Assembly: GCA_949592205.1 (NCBI GenBank)
Contig: CATIUR010000003.1
Span: 85,660,501-85,724,500 of the forward strand
From: Helichrysum umbraculigerum
Lineage: Eukaryota; Streptophyta; Magnoliopsida; Asterales; Asteraceae
Direction of reading: 5' to 3'
Length of the DNA stretch: 64,000 bases
This document shows, in pieces, positions 43,400 through 55,037 of this stretch (positions within the stretch are counted from its first letter, which is position 1; every line of letters starts with the position of its first letter). The translations under genes and the position numbers were made by a program. The notes under the pieces were generated by a model, which worked only from the letters and a program-made list of their open reading frames with translations, searched no databases and was not told where the DNA came from.

Positions 43400-46228
43400 A
43401 TGTCTGACTTAAGTAGAATGATCGAAATGGACCATGAGGTGGGAAAGTCAAACGTTCCACCTAAGTTGTTAAGAATCGAGGATTACTACAACTGGAAGGA
43501 CAGATTTGAATCTTACTGTAGATTCCATGACCTGTCAATCTGGATGTGTATCAAGAGTGGATACACCCCACCTACTCAAACTGTTCAAAATGCTACTGTG
43601 GTTCTTACCTATGCGAACATGAGTGATCAAGAGAAGGAAGCTTACAGAAATGAAAATAAATCACATTCATGCATAAAGATGTGTCTTCCTAAAGAGATTG
43701 CACATCAACTCAAGTCTTTTCATACTGCTAGAACGCTCTGGGAAGCTCTAGAGAAAAGAGGTGAGGGAAGTCCACAGGTGAGAGCTGGCAAGAGGAGTCT
43801 TCTTAAAAAGCAGTTTACTATGTTTAAAGCTTTAAAAGGAGAAGATCTTGATGCCTTTGTCACGAGTTTCTACCATCTGCTAAGTGAATTAGAATACCAT
43901 GAGATTGTTGAAGAAGAAATATCTAAAACCGACAAGTTTCTTGAGGGTTTACCTTCTAAATGGGAAATGTATGGTGTTATGATTAAGGATAACGAAACTA
44001 GGTATTCTACTATGACCTTAGAGCAAGTCATTGACAAGCTGAAAGGTTATGATTTCTCCAAGAAGTCAAGAGATAGTGATTCTGATCAGGTTCAGAACCC
44101 TGGGTTGTATCATGGAAAGTCAAGTCTTTCGACTGCGTCATCTAGTTCGACCACTGCACTGTTAGTTGGTGATACTAGTGAAAATGGAGAACTGATTTCT
44201 GAAGATCTGTGCTTTATTTCCTCCTCTGGTGATGTGACAAAGGAAAAGAATTCTGAGAAGTCACCTCAAGAGCATCAGAAGATGCCGATGAGTGTGAAAT
44301 CTGCTGAACAACAACTGTCTGTTTTTGCTTCCTTTGTGGCATCATATGAGAACTACATAGAGGGAAAGATCAATGATCCTATTATGTTTGATGAGGATTA
44401 TGAGTAGATAGATTCTGATTATCTTGAGGAATTGGAGCTTCAAGATCAACTAGCGTTGATATCTAGAAAGGTGAAGAATTTCCTCAAGAGAACTGGTAGA
44501 AAGATGTTGGGCAATAGATCAGGGTTTGATAAAACCAAGGTCAGATGCTTTAACTGTCAGGGTATTGGTCATTTTGCTAGAGAATGCCAAAGACCTAAAG
44601 TAGAAGCACAAGGAAAACAAGGTTCGGGAAGTACTCTTGCTTCCAAAGCCTTAGTGGTGAAGCAGTTGGATGGCTCTTATGATTGGCAAGCTCATTCTGA
44701 GGAAGCTTTGATGGCCGAGATCGAAGAGACAACTGCTGGATCAGTGTCCTACATGCCCACTGATATGGAACAGAGAGTAGAGGTGCCTAAGTCTGAAGTG
44801 AGGGCAAGTGATGATGACGTGCTATATATGGATTCAACTCCAGTTATGAGTCCTGAGGAATTCGTGGCACGCATGGCTGAATTACAAACTGACAAGAAGA
44901 AGGTATGTTTAGATATTCTTAATCTTGCTGATGTTTGTTACTTAGTTACTGATTTACAATCTCAGAATAGTGTCTTAACTGTGTCAAATAGCAATTTGTC
45001 ATTACAATTAAATATGGATAAGGAATCCTATAAGACTGTTAGATCTGAACTTGATCAAGCTATTATGGATATTCGTAGATTAAGTGATGATAAACAGGTC
45101 TTAAAAGATAAAATTAAGTCTGATGCGTCGGATAGAACAAAACTTAGAGATACCATAAGTGAAAAATCTGTTGTCATAGATGGTCTGTATATGAATATCA
45201 AACATTTTAATTCAGCCATAAGTGAGACGATTGCTAGTAAGGATCAGGAAATAGTGAACCTTAACTTAAGGTTAATTGAGCAAAACCGTAAACTTGAGAA
45301 CTATAGGACATCTCAAATGGATAAAATGTTAGATGCTCAACGTAGTGTAAAGGACAAGACTGGGTTAGGTTACAATGATGTATCCCCTCCTTTTAATGCC
45401 AATTACACTCCTATTCCTGAAGATTCTGAGATGACTGAAGTTAATCCTGAGATTTCAGTAGCTGATAAACCTGAACAGTCAGAGGCACAGAAAGATGTTA
45501 TTAAGAACGTATCATTAGATAATGGCAAGGCTTCTCAGTTCACCAAAATACAGTTTGTATCGGGTGGAGTGATTAACGATGTTAAGATTAATGATAAAGT
45601 TGATAAGGAACAGTTTAAACCTTTAGTGCCTAAGACTCCGGATGAGAAAGCAAAAGTGAGTAAATCACGCAAGCAGATGTCTTGTTTCAAGTGTCATCAA
45701 AAGGGACACGTGGCTTCGTGTTGTCCTAACAAAAAGCCTGAAACACCACATAAGCTTGTGATGGATGAAAAGACACAGACCGACTCTAGTATGACTGTAG
45801 ACGGGTTAGATACCAAACCTAAGTTAGGTAATAAACCTGTTAACATTCTTAAAAGAGATGGTAAGCATAGTGTCTCCCCACCTAAACCTAAACGGCCATA
45901 TACTCAAAGTGATAATTCTGTCTATAAGCCTAGGGATGTGACACCGTCGAGGTTTAGAACTTCAAGTAGAGGCCATAGTCATTATGAGAGTGGTACTACT
46001 TCACGATCACATGAGTTTAATTATAATTATCATAATAGAGCTCATAATTATGTGCCTAAGAGGTTCTCCTCTAATTCACCTCTTAAGGCTGATCGTCCAC
46101 AAACTAAAGCTACTTCGAAAGTAACCAAAGCTCCTGATGAGAAGGATGGTTATTTTAAAGAGCTTAAGTTTGTTGATGATAAGGGACAAACCAAGAACGT
46201 AATGGCTTGGGTCCCTCTTGATAACTGA
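43400..46228 (+). pseudogene. gag: gag of E
   Basis: The ATG at 43400 opens MSDLSRMIEM. The first 330 residues form a copia-type gag (UBN2-like) with YYNWKDRFESYCRFHDLSIW and LDAFVTSFYHLLSELEYHEI. TAG at 44405-44407 interrupts. The same frame continues with zinc knuckle CFNCQGIGHFAREC (about 44549-44590), a long charged coiled-coil-like region (about 44900-45340), a second knuckle CFKCHQKGHVASCC (about 45680-45725) and a basic Ser/Arg/Tyr-rich tail, ending at TGA 46226-46228. A long gag with two knuckles fits SIRE-type elements. Apart from the single TAG it is open for about 940 codons. Confidence 0.92.
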
Positions 46229-47463
46229 TTGTGTTTTGTGTTATGTGCAGGAGCATGCTGTGAACAAGGACAGCTGGTGGTATGTAGACAGTGGATGCTA
46301 GAGGCACATGACCGGAGAAAGAAGTCTACTGAAGGACTTCAAGGAGAGTCTCAAGCAAAAAGTAAATTTTGCAGGAGATAAAGGAGGAGTAATTTCGGGA
46401 AAAGGAAAAGTTTCAAATGGAACTTTGACTCTTGAGGATGTGAACTATGTTGAAGAACTTACTCACAACCTAGTGAGTGTTTCCCAAGTCTGTGATAAAG
46501 GTCACCCAGTTTATTTTAATGAAAAGGAGGCCTTAGTCCTGAAGCCAGGTTTTAAAATTCCTGATGAATGGATATTGATGAGGGCGCCAAGGAAGAAGGA
46601 CATCTATGCTATCAACATGGGTGTTCCTAACTCTTCAATGGTGTCTACATGTTTATTATCCAAGGCTTCGGAAACAGACGCATTGTTATGGCATAGGAGA
46701 ATGGCACATCTGAACTGGAGAAAGATGAATTATATAACCAAAAATGGTTTGGTTCTAGGTGTACCACAAAAACGTTTCGAGTCTGAGGATAAGTATGTTC
46801 CTTGCATGAAACGAAAGCAGCACAAGAAACCACACAGACCTAAGACTGAAAACTCTATCTCTTCGCCATTTGAATTGCTACATATGGATCTCTTCGGCCC
46901 TATAAGCAAGAGAAGTATAGGTGGCAAATGGTACTGTTTGGTTGTCACAGATGATTATTCTAGATTTTCATGGGTATTCTTTTTGGGATCAAAGGATGAG
47001 ACTCCTGGAATTCTAATTGAGTTCTTTGATCTAGTAGAGAATGTCTATAAAAAGAGAGTTAAGCGTATTCGTAGTGACAATGGAACAGAATTCAAGAATT
47101 CAACGTTGAATATCTATTGCTTAAGCAAAGGGATATTACATCAATTCAGTGCACCTTATGAACCTCAACAGAATGGTGTTGCTGAAAGGAAAAATAGAAC
47201 GTTGATTGAAGCTGCTAGAACAATGCTTGCTGATTCAAAGCTTCCGGTCATCTTTTGGGCAGAAGCAGTGAATACAGCATGTTATGTTCTTAATAATAGT
47301 TCTTACGGTTAAGAGACATAACAAGACTTGTTATGAGCTTTTGAACAATAAGAAACCTAACTTAAAAGGGTTTGAACCCTTTGAAGTTTCATGCACCATA
47401 TTATAGACTGGACATCAAGCAAAATTTGGTGAGAAGGCTGACGAAGGATTTTTCCTAGGTTAT
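46229..47463 (+). pseudogene. pol: Protease and integrase of E
   Basis: Protease core WWYVDSGC lies at about 46276-46298, in a different frame from gag, and is followed by TAG at 46299-46301. The integrase frame 46308-47312 begins MTGERSLL. It has the zinc-binding HRRMAHLNWRKM and a PCMKRKQHKKPH segment in which one expected Cys seems lost. The catalytic core has LLHMDLFGP (first Asp), IRSDNGTEF (second) and QNGVAERKNRT (Glu). TAA at 47310-47312 interrupts, and TAG at 47404-47406 follows in the C-terminal piece, which continues as HQAKFGEKADEGFFLGY into the next frame. At least four lesions; non-functional. Confidence 0.92.
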
Positions 47464-49662
47464 ATGCCCAATTCGCCAAACAAGAGAGTCTTTAATAAAG
47501 TCACAGGACGTTTGGAGGTAGTTTATAATATTGAGGTTACGAGCTACTCACCTGATGTTCATAAGGGCTTAGATTGGCAATTTGATTATTCTGATATTTT
47601 TGCATCATTTAAAGTTCCTATTAGTGACTATGTCAGTGATTCAGAGATAGCTGAACATTTATTGTTTGAAGATGAGAATATTGGTCCCGCTTCAACATCA
47701 AGTGTTAAGCAATCTGGAATTAAGACTAATGTTGACTCAGATAAAACTTCCACAAGTGAGTCACAACAACCTTCAGAGGATAAGTCTCAAGAAACAGAAG
47801 ATCCTGATGATCTTTCTACAAAGTTTGATGATATACTTACTCCTTTGAAACATTTAAGGATATCTTCAGCACGTACGGAAGATGTACCTGAATTGGAAGA
47901 GATTGGTACTAATTTGGAAAATGAGATATCGGTTGAACCAGTTACTACAACTAGAACGAGTAAGAATCATCCCGTTGAAAATATCATCGGTGATATTAAT
48001 ACTCCGGTTCAAACTAGACATCAATCCAGAGCTAGTACGTCTGAGAATTCTGAATACCAAAGCTTGTATACTGCAATGAAAGAGACAGGGATTCCTAATC
48101 AATGTCTATATTCATGCTTTATCTTACAAGTCGAGCCTAAAAATGTTCAAATGGCTTTAAAAGAAAGCTCGTGGGTAGAAGCAATGCAAGAAGAACTATC
48201 TCAGTTCTCTAAATTACAAGTATGGGAGTTGGTTGACCTACCAAAGGGAGAATATCCAATTGGAACTAGATGGGTATTTAAGTGCAAGAGAGATGATAAA
48301 GGAATCGTTACTCGCAATAAAGCTCGTCTGGTGGTTCAAGGTTTTAATCAACAAGAAGGTATTGACTACAATGAAGTGTTTGCACCAGTTGCTAGGCTAG
48401 AAGCAATTAGAGTATTCTTAGCATTTGCATCATATTATGGTATAAAGGTTTATCAGTTGGATGTTAAGAGTGCCTTTTTGTATGGCAAAGTGGAAGAATT
48501 GGTGTATGTTTCACAACCGCCAGGGTTTGCTGATCCTGAGTATCCAGATAGAGTATATCGTTTGAATAAGGCTCTATATGGATTACATCAAGCACCAAGG
48601 ATGTGGTATGGAACACTATCAACGTATCTACTTGAGAATGGATTTACAAGAGGATCGATTGATAGTACACTGTTTGTGAAGTGGAAAAAGAAAGACTTTC
48701 TTCTCGTGCAAGTTTATGTTGATGACATTATCTTTGGATCATCTGATGAAAAGATGTGTCAAGAATTTGAGAAAGTCATGAGAAAAAGGTTCGAAATGTC
48801 TGCAATGGGAGAGTTGAATTTCTTCTTAGGATTACAAGTTGATAAAAAGAAGGATGGATTCTTTATTCATCAATCTAAATACACATATGAGCTATTAGAA
48901 CGCTTCAAGATGGATAAATGTAAGGTCTTCAATACTCCAATTCCAGTCAATCATGGACTAAGTCCAGATACATCGAGTGATAGCAATGTGGATCCAACTC
49001 TTTATAGAGCCATGATCGGATCACTAATGTATCTTACAGCCTCTAGGCCTGACATAATGTTTGCTGTTTGTTTATGCGCAAGATATCAGGCTAATCCGAA
49101 AGAGTCACACATGCAAGCTGTTAAACGGATCTTTCGTTACCTCAAAGGGAAACCTAAGCTGGGTCTTTGGTATCCGATTGATGGAGACTTAGATCTCGTA
49201 GCTTATACTGATTCGGATTATGGAGGATGCAATCAGAATAGGAAATCTACGACCGGAGGATGTCAATTCCTAGGAGGTAGATTAGTATCCTGGCAGTGCA
49301 AGAAGCAAACCTCGGTAGCCATTTCTACATGTGAAGCTGAGTATGTTGCAGCTGGCAGCTGTTGCTCACAAGTACTTTGGATTCAACAGCAACTGCGGGA
49401 TTACGGGTTAAATATAACCAATACTCCTATGATGATTGATAACGAATCTACTATGTCGATCACTAATAATCCGGTGAAGCACAGTAAAACTAAGCATATT
49501 GATATTCGACATCATTTTATTAGAGATTGTGCTGAGAAGAAATTGATAAAGTTAGTTAAGGTTCCATCATTGGATAACTTAGCAGACTTATACACAAAGG
49601 CGTTCGACAGAGCAAGATTTGAGACGTTGGTTCAACTAAACGGAATGAGAAATCCAGAGTGA
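47464..49662 (+). CDS. pol: Reverse transcriptase and RNase H of E (open frame)
   Basis: A 732-codon open frame. Its first 220 residues are an acidic Ser-rich linker from the integrase end. Reverse transcriptase follows: WVEAMQEELSQF, GTRWVFKCKRDDKG, ARLVVQGFNQQEGIDYNEVF, LDVKSAFLYGKVEE, ALYGLHQAPRMWY and the active site YVDDIIFGSS (about residue 418). RNase H has AYTDSDYGG, STTGGCQFLGG, STCEAEYVAAG and KHIDIRHHFIRD. All catalytic residues I can check are present. The frame is intact but the protein would be made only as part of a polyprotein whose upstream parts are broken. The order integrase before reverse transcriptase defines Ty1/copia; the block spelling is SIRE-like. Confidence 0.93.
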   Translation: MPNSPNKRVFNKVTGRLEVVYNIEVTSYSPDVHKGLDWQFDYSDIFASFKVPISDYVSDSEIAEHLLFEDENIGPASTSSVKQSGIKTNVDSDKTSTSESQQPSEDKSQETEDPDDLSTKFDDILTPLKHLRISSARTEDVPELEEIGTNLENEISVEPVTTTRTSKNHPVENIIGDINTPVQTRHQSRASTSENSEYQSLYTAMKETGIPNQCLYSCFILQVEPKNVQMALKESSWVEAMQEELSQFSKLQVWELVDLPKGEYPIGTRWVFKCKRDDKGIVTRNKARLVVQGFNQQEGIDYNEVFAPVARLEAIRVFLAFASYYGIKVYQLDVKSAFLYGKVEELVYVSQPPGFADPEYPDRVYRLNKALYGLHQAPRMWYGTLSTYLLENGFTRGSIDSTLFVKWKKKDFLLVQVYVDDIIFGSSDEKMCQEFEKVMRKRFEMSAMGELNFFLGLQVDKKKDGFFIHQSKYTYELLERFKMDKCKVFNTPIPVNHGLSPDTSSDSNVDPTLYRAMIGSLMYLTASRPDIMFAVCLCARYQANPKESHMQAVKRIFRYLKGKPKLGLWYPIDGDLDLVAYTDSDYGGCNQNRKSTTGGCQFLGGRLVSWQCKKQTSVAISTCEAEYVAAGSCCSQVLWIQQQLRDYGLNITNTPMMIDNESTMSITNNPVKHSKTKHIDIRHHFIRDCAEKKLIKLVKVPSLDNLADLYTKAFDRARFETLVQLNGMRNPE

Positions 49663-51759
49663 TTAGTCTTCCAAGGGTAATTTTGTAATAGTTAGTATTT
49701 CTGTGTTCATTAAAAAAAAAAAAAAAAAAAAGCGTATGGCATTCATTTGCTTGTTACCTAAGGGGAATCGCCTTCATTTAAGTTTTTATTTGCAAAAACT
49801 AAGGGAAATGATAGTACATTAGGAGAATAAGCTTCACAATAATAAGCTTAAGTCCTAAGTATGATATGGTAGTAGGTTCAAATAAAGTTGCTTTAGAAAT
49901 ACAGCGATTCTATCAGGTATGTGTTTATATTTATTTGATTATACACCTATATCCACAAGTTATAATTTGTCTATTTTTAGTAAAACTTTAGATGGCTTCA
50001 TTATATGATGTACTGGTAGGCAAATTATATGAAATTTTCTAAGTCTTAAGAAGTTAATTAACTACTTGGTTATTATCTTGTGTTACTATTCTATGATGTA
50101 TGACATTAAGTCTTAAATGTTGAATGATGGTATTACTATACACTGTTATCATGCATATTAATTTGAATTGACAAATAGTAGCAATATGGGTATTAACTTA
50201 ATTACTGGTAACTTTGTTGTACTAAATTAATATTCTCAAATATATTTTAAATTATGCTAGAAGGGATCTTCTGTTGTACTATGTACAGACTTAGATAACA
50301 TAGCATATTCAAAGTATGTTTGATATTTGTCTAACCTTAAAAATTCAAGTGTATGTTATATGTTTCGAAAAGATACATCATTTAGTAACCGCTACCTTGA
50401 AAATTTAATGATGCAGTGTTATGTGTTTTACTTGAATTCTTCAGTATGTCATATAATAGGAAGCACTTGATAATACTCATACTAACAATAAAGAGTTTGC
50501 TTAGAAAATTGAGTATAATTTGTTTATGTGGATCATAATATTGGTAATCGTTTTGAACTGTCTATAATAAAATATTCACTTTATGTGAGTAATGCATTTA
50601 TTAATTATGCTATGTGGATAAAGGTACCTAAGATATAGTTTTATAAATATAAATGTATAAATGATAAATTTAGTTGTAATTTTACAATAATTTATTTGAA
50701 TTTCATGAGGTATGTATACTACCAATCTGCTTAGACTTTTAAATATATGCTTAATTGCTTATTCTTACTAATATGATCCCTAAGCAGATAAAATCTTATT
50801 TACATTGTATATTTACTCTGTTTCAAAGTGATTAATAAAATGGTACTTGATACCAAAGTTTATATAGTTGTATTTTTATCTTATTTTTATTAGGTGTTAC
50901 CCTTCGGAATTAAATTATACTGAATATTTTTTGAGTTGAACAAACGTAACAATTTGCAAGTGAAAATTAATTATAATTTAGACTTGTAAATTATCGGGTT
51001 TTTATTTATACTTAGAATTAAATTCGCGTTTTTAATTGTTTCTGCGAGTTGACATCAACTTGCGAGTCCACTTAAAATCTCGCGAATCGGATATAAAGTA
51101 TAAAGGGGGTCAAACGAGTCAAACGAACCCACCGAACCCACACATATTTCGCGAGTTCACTTAACTTTGCGAATCCGTCACAAAGGCGAAACGAGGCGAT
51201 TATTGATTTTCGTTTGATTTCGAATTTTGGATTACGGGAACGAGTTTTTCAATCCGTAGATTATATTCAAGACTTATTTGCGCTCATTTTGAGGTATATA
51301 TCAACGGATTTCACCGTTTAAATTGCACGAAATCGAAAGTTTTTATAAACTTAGGGTTTCGGTTTGAAGTTTAAACGATTTGAGTCGATTACGATGTTAT
51401 TGGACATAGATCTTTAGGGTTTATGTTAAACGAACATTAATGAACGTAAATCAATTGATAGATCATGTTAAAATCAACAGATGAATCGATTTTAAGTGTA
51501 AATTCGTGACGGCAGTTCATCGAACGAGTTGACATTGTAAATCAACTCGCAGCGAGTTGACTAGCGAATCGGTGTGATTAGCGAGTTCACTTCCTATCAG
51601 ATTAGTATAGCGAGTTGATCAATGTAGCGAGTTGATGAGTATAGCGAGTTGATAAGCAAAACGAGTTGATCTCACCTCGTTAGGCCAGTTTATGCGTAAT
51701 AGTTTAAATATTTTTAATCGTGCATTAAATTATATCTGTTGTTTGTGTTTATTTTACAG
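49663..51759 (+). other. AT-rich spacer of E between pol and accessory gene
   Basis: No coding signal over 2.1 kb. A run of 20 A is at 49712-49731. The remainder to about 51000 is very AT-rich. From about 51040 to 51680 GCGAGTTGA-type motifs recur (about fifteen), as in the leader. It ends GTTTATTTTACAG at 51759, a good 3' splice acceptor two bases before the accessory ATG. Confidence 0.75.
49712..49731 (+). repeat. Poly(A) run after pol of E
   Basis: Twenty consecutive A about 50 bp after the pol stop codon. It could be a simple repeat or the trace of a captured polyadenylated 3' end. Confidence 0.9.
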
Positions 51760-51761
51760 AT

Positions 51762-54700
51762 ATGGCTAGAGCATTTGATAAGGGTCACAACATTCTGGTT
51801 GATCTGAACCTTGAGGCCAAGAGGGCTGACAGGGTTGCTGATATTCTACGTCTTCTAGCACGATCAAGGATTAGATACGCCATTACGGCCAATCCTCCGA
51901 TATCTCAGGCTATTCTGAATGATTTTTGGACAGATATAGTATATGACGAATCTGTCACCCCACCTGAGATTCGAGCTACGGTTGGTGGACGACCTGTTAC
52001 CTTTACAGCTGGTAATCTCCGTGAGATTTTGCAGCTAGGTACCGTAGAACAGGAGAACGGGGATATTGAGTATCCTATGGATTTTATTGAGGGTGCTATA
52101 GGTCGTATGGGATATACAGGAGACAGGCGTGGACGTCAGTTCCAGAAGCCTCTGGTTATTGGTCAGTGGAGGTTTCTTTGGCACGTAATGAATATAGTTT
52201 TCGCAGCGAAGAAAGGTGGCTTTGATGAGTTGAGCCCTGCGATTCTATCGGCTGCACTGTCACTGGTTTATAATAAACCATACAGTTTTTGTGACTATAT
52301 TTTTGGTGAGATTGCGAAACAGATATCGGGGTCTGTTAGATCAAGATTTTTGGTTTACCCACGATTTTGCATGTTGATTATCCGTGCGCGTCTACCGGAT
52401 TTGGATATACCTGAACCACATCTAGTGGTTAATACGATTGACCATCGTGGGTATAATGCCATGTTTATGCAGACAGTTAGGAAGGAAGGTGTGGTGAAAC
52501 CGGAAGTTAGACCACTTTTCGGGTATATTGTTGATCCGAACTACGTTGCACCACCAAATCATGGGTGGTTGGACGTTGTTCCTACTGTTGCTGCTGATGC
52601 TGATGTTGTACCAGAACCTGCAGCTGAGGAAGCTCAACCTGAAGATCCACAAGGGCTCCTTGAGGATGTTCTTATTCAGGCTGGTCAGGTTGATCAGCAA
52701 GTGAACCAAGAGGTTGCTGCACAGGTTGTGCAAGAGGTTTTGGAGCAGAATGATGATGCAACAAATCCTTTGCTTCAAGACATTGAGAGTTATTTAGCAC
52801 CACCTGAGGTAATATTTTACTTATATAATAATATAGATGCTTAGTTGATAGATTGTTGTTGCTAATCATAGATGCATAATATTATTATATATTAATTATG
52901 ATATTTGATATTTAGTAAATTGGATATTATTTCTAATTTTAAAATATAAATATCATTAACCGAACAGGAAGCTGAAGCTGAGGCTGCAAATCCCGAAGTT
53001 ATATTACTTGAGGATGAGCAGATACAGCTTGATAGATCAGTTGTTGTACCGACTGAGGTATTATATCTGATTAATCTTAAATATATTGAACTTGTATGAT
53101 AGAGCTTACGCTAATCATAAATGTTTAATATATTTAAACTTAAGGATCCTGTTAGATCATCTGGAGGTCGTGATGGTGAGACGGCTTCAGATGAAGATTC
53201 TGAAAATACACCTTCTCCTCCTCCATCTGCTTCTGAAAGGAAGAGAAAAGGTAAGAGTATTCTGGAGGAAGGTACTGAGGGAGTTGATATTCCTTTGATG
53301 AAGCGTCCGAGAACGCTGACTATTCGAGAAGGTTAGTATTGATTATAAAAGTTAAATAATCTTAACTTGTTGTTTATCAGGAGTTGAACTGAGACAGTTA
53401 ATTCTGTATACAGTTGCTCAGGATACACCGCAGGTAGAGATGGATGCACCGGTGGTTACTGAATCGATATCTTTACCGCTTCAGGTATGAGATATAAGTT
53501 CTATAACTATGAGTGTTATGCAATTAATTAGAGTTTGAGACAGAGTAATCTGTAACAATAACTGATTTTAATTGTGTTTAACTTTACAGCATGAGGTTGC
53601 TGATCTAGTTCGTGGAGCTAATTTTCCAACGAACAAAGCAGCTAGATTTGCGACAAGCTTGCTTACGTAGGCTTTGTCTCAACCTCATACACCGCTTACC
53701 AGAGATTGGCATATTGAGTCTCTTACACCGCCTGGACCAAGAACGATACCTGTTACTCCAACGACTGATGCTGAAAGGATTACATCCTTAGAGTCGAGGG
53801 TAATGGATTTAGAGAAGCTTACTTCTCAGATTCCAGAGCTGGTGTCGAGCAATCTTCTTCTTTCTCAGCAGATTCTCAAGCAGAGTGAATCGTACAATCT
53901 GTTGATGAAGACTCATGAGACTTTGCTTGCGGACTTCAACGTACAGAGACTGAAGTTATCTTCTTTGGAGAGTCTGGTCTTGAGATCGCATTCAGGACAG
54001 TCTACTCAGGGGGAGATATTGGTATATCTGGAGTCTTGTAGAGAAAATGAGTTGAAGAGGAAGAGAGATCAAGACAAGGACGATGATCCCAATGCACCGA
54101 GTGGTGAGTAGACTGGTCCTTCAAAGACTGGTGAGCAAGCTACTATTCAGGGGGAGTCTGGTGCTGGTGCTAGTGGTTCTGGAGTGGATACAAGTGCAGA
54201 TAAGACTGTACCGGGTGATACTGAAGCTGGTAAGATAGCTTAGTATTATCATAGTACTGTAATATTTGTAATAGTTTGTAGTGAACAAATGTAAACTTAA
54301 TTTATTTTGTAAATATATTTGGCTTAGGGTTATTATTATTTTAAGTAAAATATGTTTGGTAATTTAAGTTTATATAATTATGTTAAAGATAAAATAGTGA
54401 TCGAAAGACTTCCGACTCATTGAGTAGTCGAGCGGCATGTTCCGATTAATATCGGCGGTCAAAATTTTATGATAACATATGCATTTTAGATTTTGATTAT
54501 GGACTTAAGACCGTAAGGTATATAAGTAATTAACAAGTTAAAAATGTATTCGTATTAACTAGACAAATGATATATAATTTAAAGGTTAAATTGATAATGA
54601 ATTAGATCAATTAACACTTGGAAATTATATAAGTTAATTAATAGTAAATTTAAATGTTTGGTGATTATTCACAATGCATTAGAATTTAAAATTAATTAAT

Positions 54701-55034
54701 ATTTGTTAAGTAGACTTAAGAAATTTTGGATTGATTCAGGGTAATCAATAAAAGATTTTATAAGTTATATGTAAATTGCGTTTATATGTTAGGTTAAAAT
54801 ATACAAAAGAATTAATAAAGAAATTCTTAGGTTGATTCAGGGAAATTGATAATAGAATTTTAATTATTAATATTTATTTGTATTTGTGGTTTTCTCTTAG
54901 GATTGGAGATGCTTGATCTATCTGATTCGGAAGATGATATTTTTGATGAGATAGATGAAGAGATTGTTTATGATCTTGAGGAAGGAGAATTCCAACCACC
55001 TACAGATTGGACTGCTGTACCTGAGAATGTGTAA
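51762..55034 (+). CDS. Accessory multi-exon gene (ORF3) of copia element E
   Basis: Predicted exons: 51762-52808, 52968-53057, 53145-53331 (or to 53250), 53381-53484, 53590-54229 (or to 54103), 54901-55034. Every join has GT and AG borders and keeps the frame. Exon 1 (349 codons, MARAFDKGHNILVDLNLEAK) is a globular-looking domain with SRIRYAITANPPISQAILND, QWRFLWHVMNIVFAAKKGG and RFLVYPRFCMLIIRARLPDL, similar to an ORF I know from Asteraceae copia elements. Later exons are acidic, then basic (SASERKRKGKS, MKRPRTLT), then a coiled coil (SLESRVMDLEKL), then an acidic end. In-frame TAG at 53668-53670 and 54109-54111 are lesions, or are removed by alternative sites (see findings). No signal peptide or clear membrane segment. 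Function unknown. Confidence 0.65.
52809..52967 (+). other. Predicted intron 1 of E ORF3
   Basis: GAG/GTAATA to CGAACAG/GAAGCT, 159 nt, AT-rich, with in-frame stops in the continuing frame (TAG at about 52843). Phase 0 on both sides. Confidence 0.65.
53058..53144 (+). other. Predicted intron 2 of E ORF3
   Basis: GAG/GTATTA to AACTTAAG/GATCCT, 87 nt, AT-rich, phase 0. Confidence 0.6.
53251..53380 (+). other. Predicted intron 3 of E ORF3 (two possible donors)
   Basis: Strong donor AAAAG/GTAAGAG at 53251, or GAAG/GTTAGT at 53332 (intron then only 49 nt, short for plants). Both use acceptor TTTATCAG ending at 53380 and both are phase 1, so the 81-nt difference is an optional in-frame segment. 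Confidence 0.6.
53485..53589 (+). other. Predicted intron 4 of E ORF3
   Basis: CTTCAG/GTATGA to ACTTTACAG/CATGAG, 105 nt, phase 0, several stops inside. A second acceptor-like TACGTAG ending at 53670 is also in frame and would remove the TAG. Confidence 0.6.
54230..54900 (+). other. Predicted intron 5 of E ORF3 (two possible donors)
   Basis: GCTG/GTAAGA at 54230, or GTG/GTGAGT at 54104, to TTTTCTCTTAG ending at 54900. Both donors are phase 1. The upstream donor would place TAG 54109-54111 inside the intron. 671 or 797 nt, very AT-rich. Confidence 0.6.
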
Positions 55035-55037
55035 GAC

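Noticed and set aside
46226..46250. Possible intron border (TTATGTGCAG) between gag and protease of E.
   Set aside because: No matching donor that would restore the frame is evident; a frameshift and stop explain the break more simply.
49740..51000. Search for a host gene in the AT-rich spacer of E.
   Set aside because: No open frame over 60 codons with protein-like composition; AT-rich and stop-dense on both strands.
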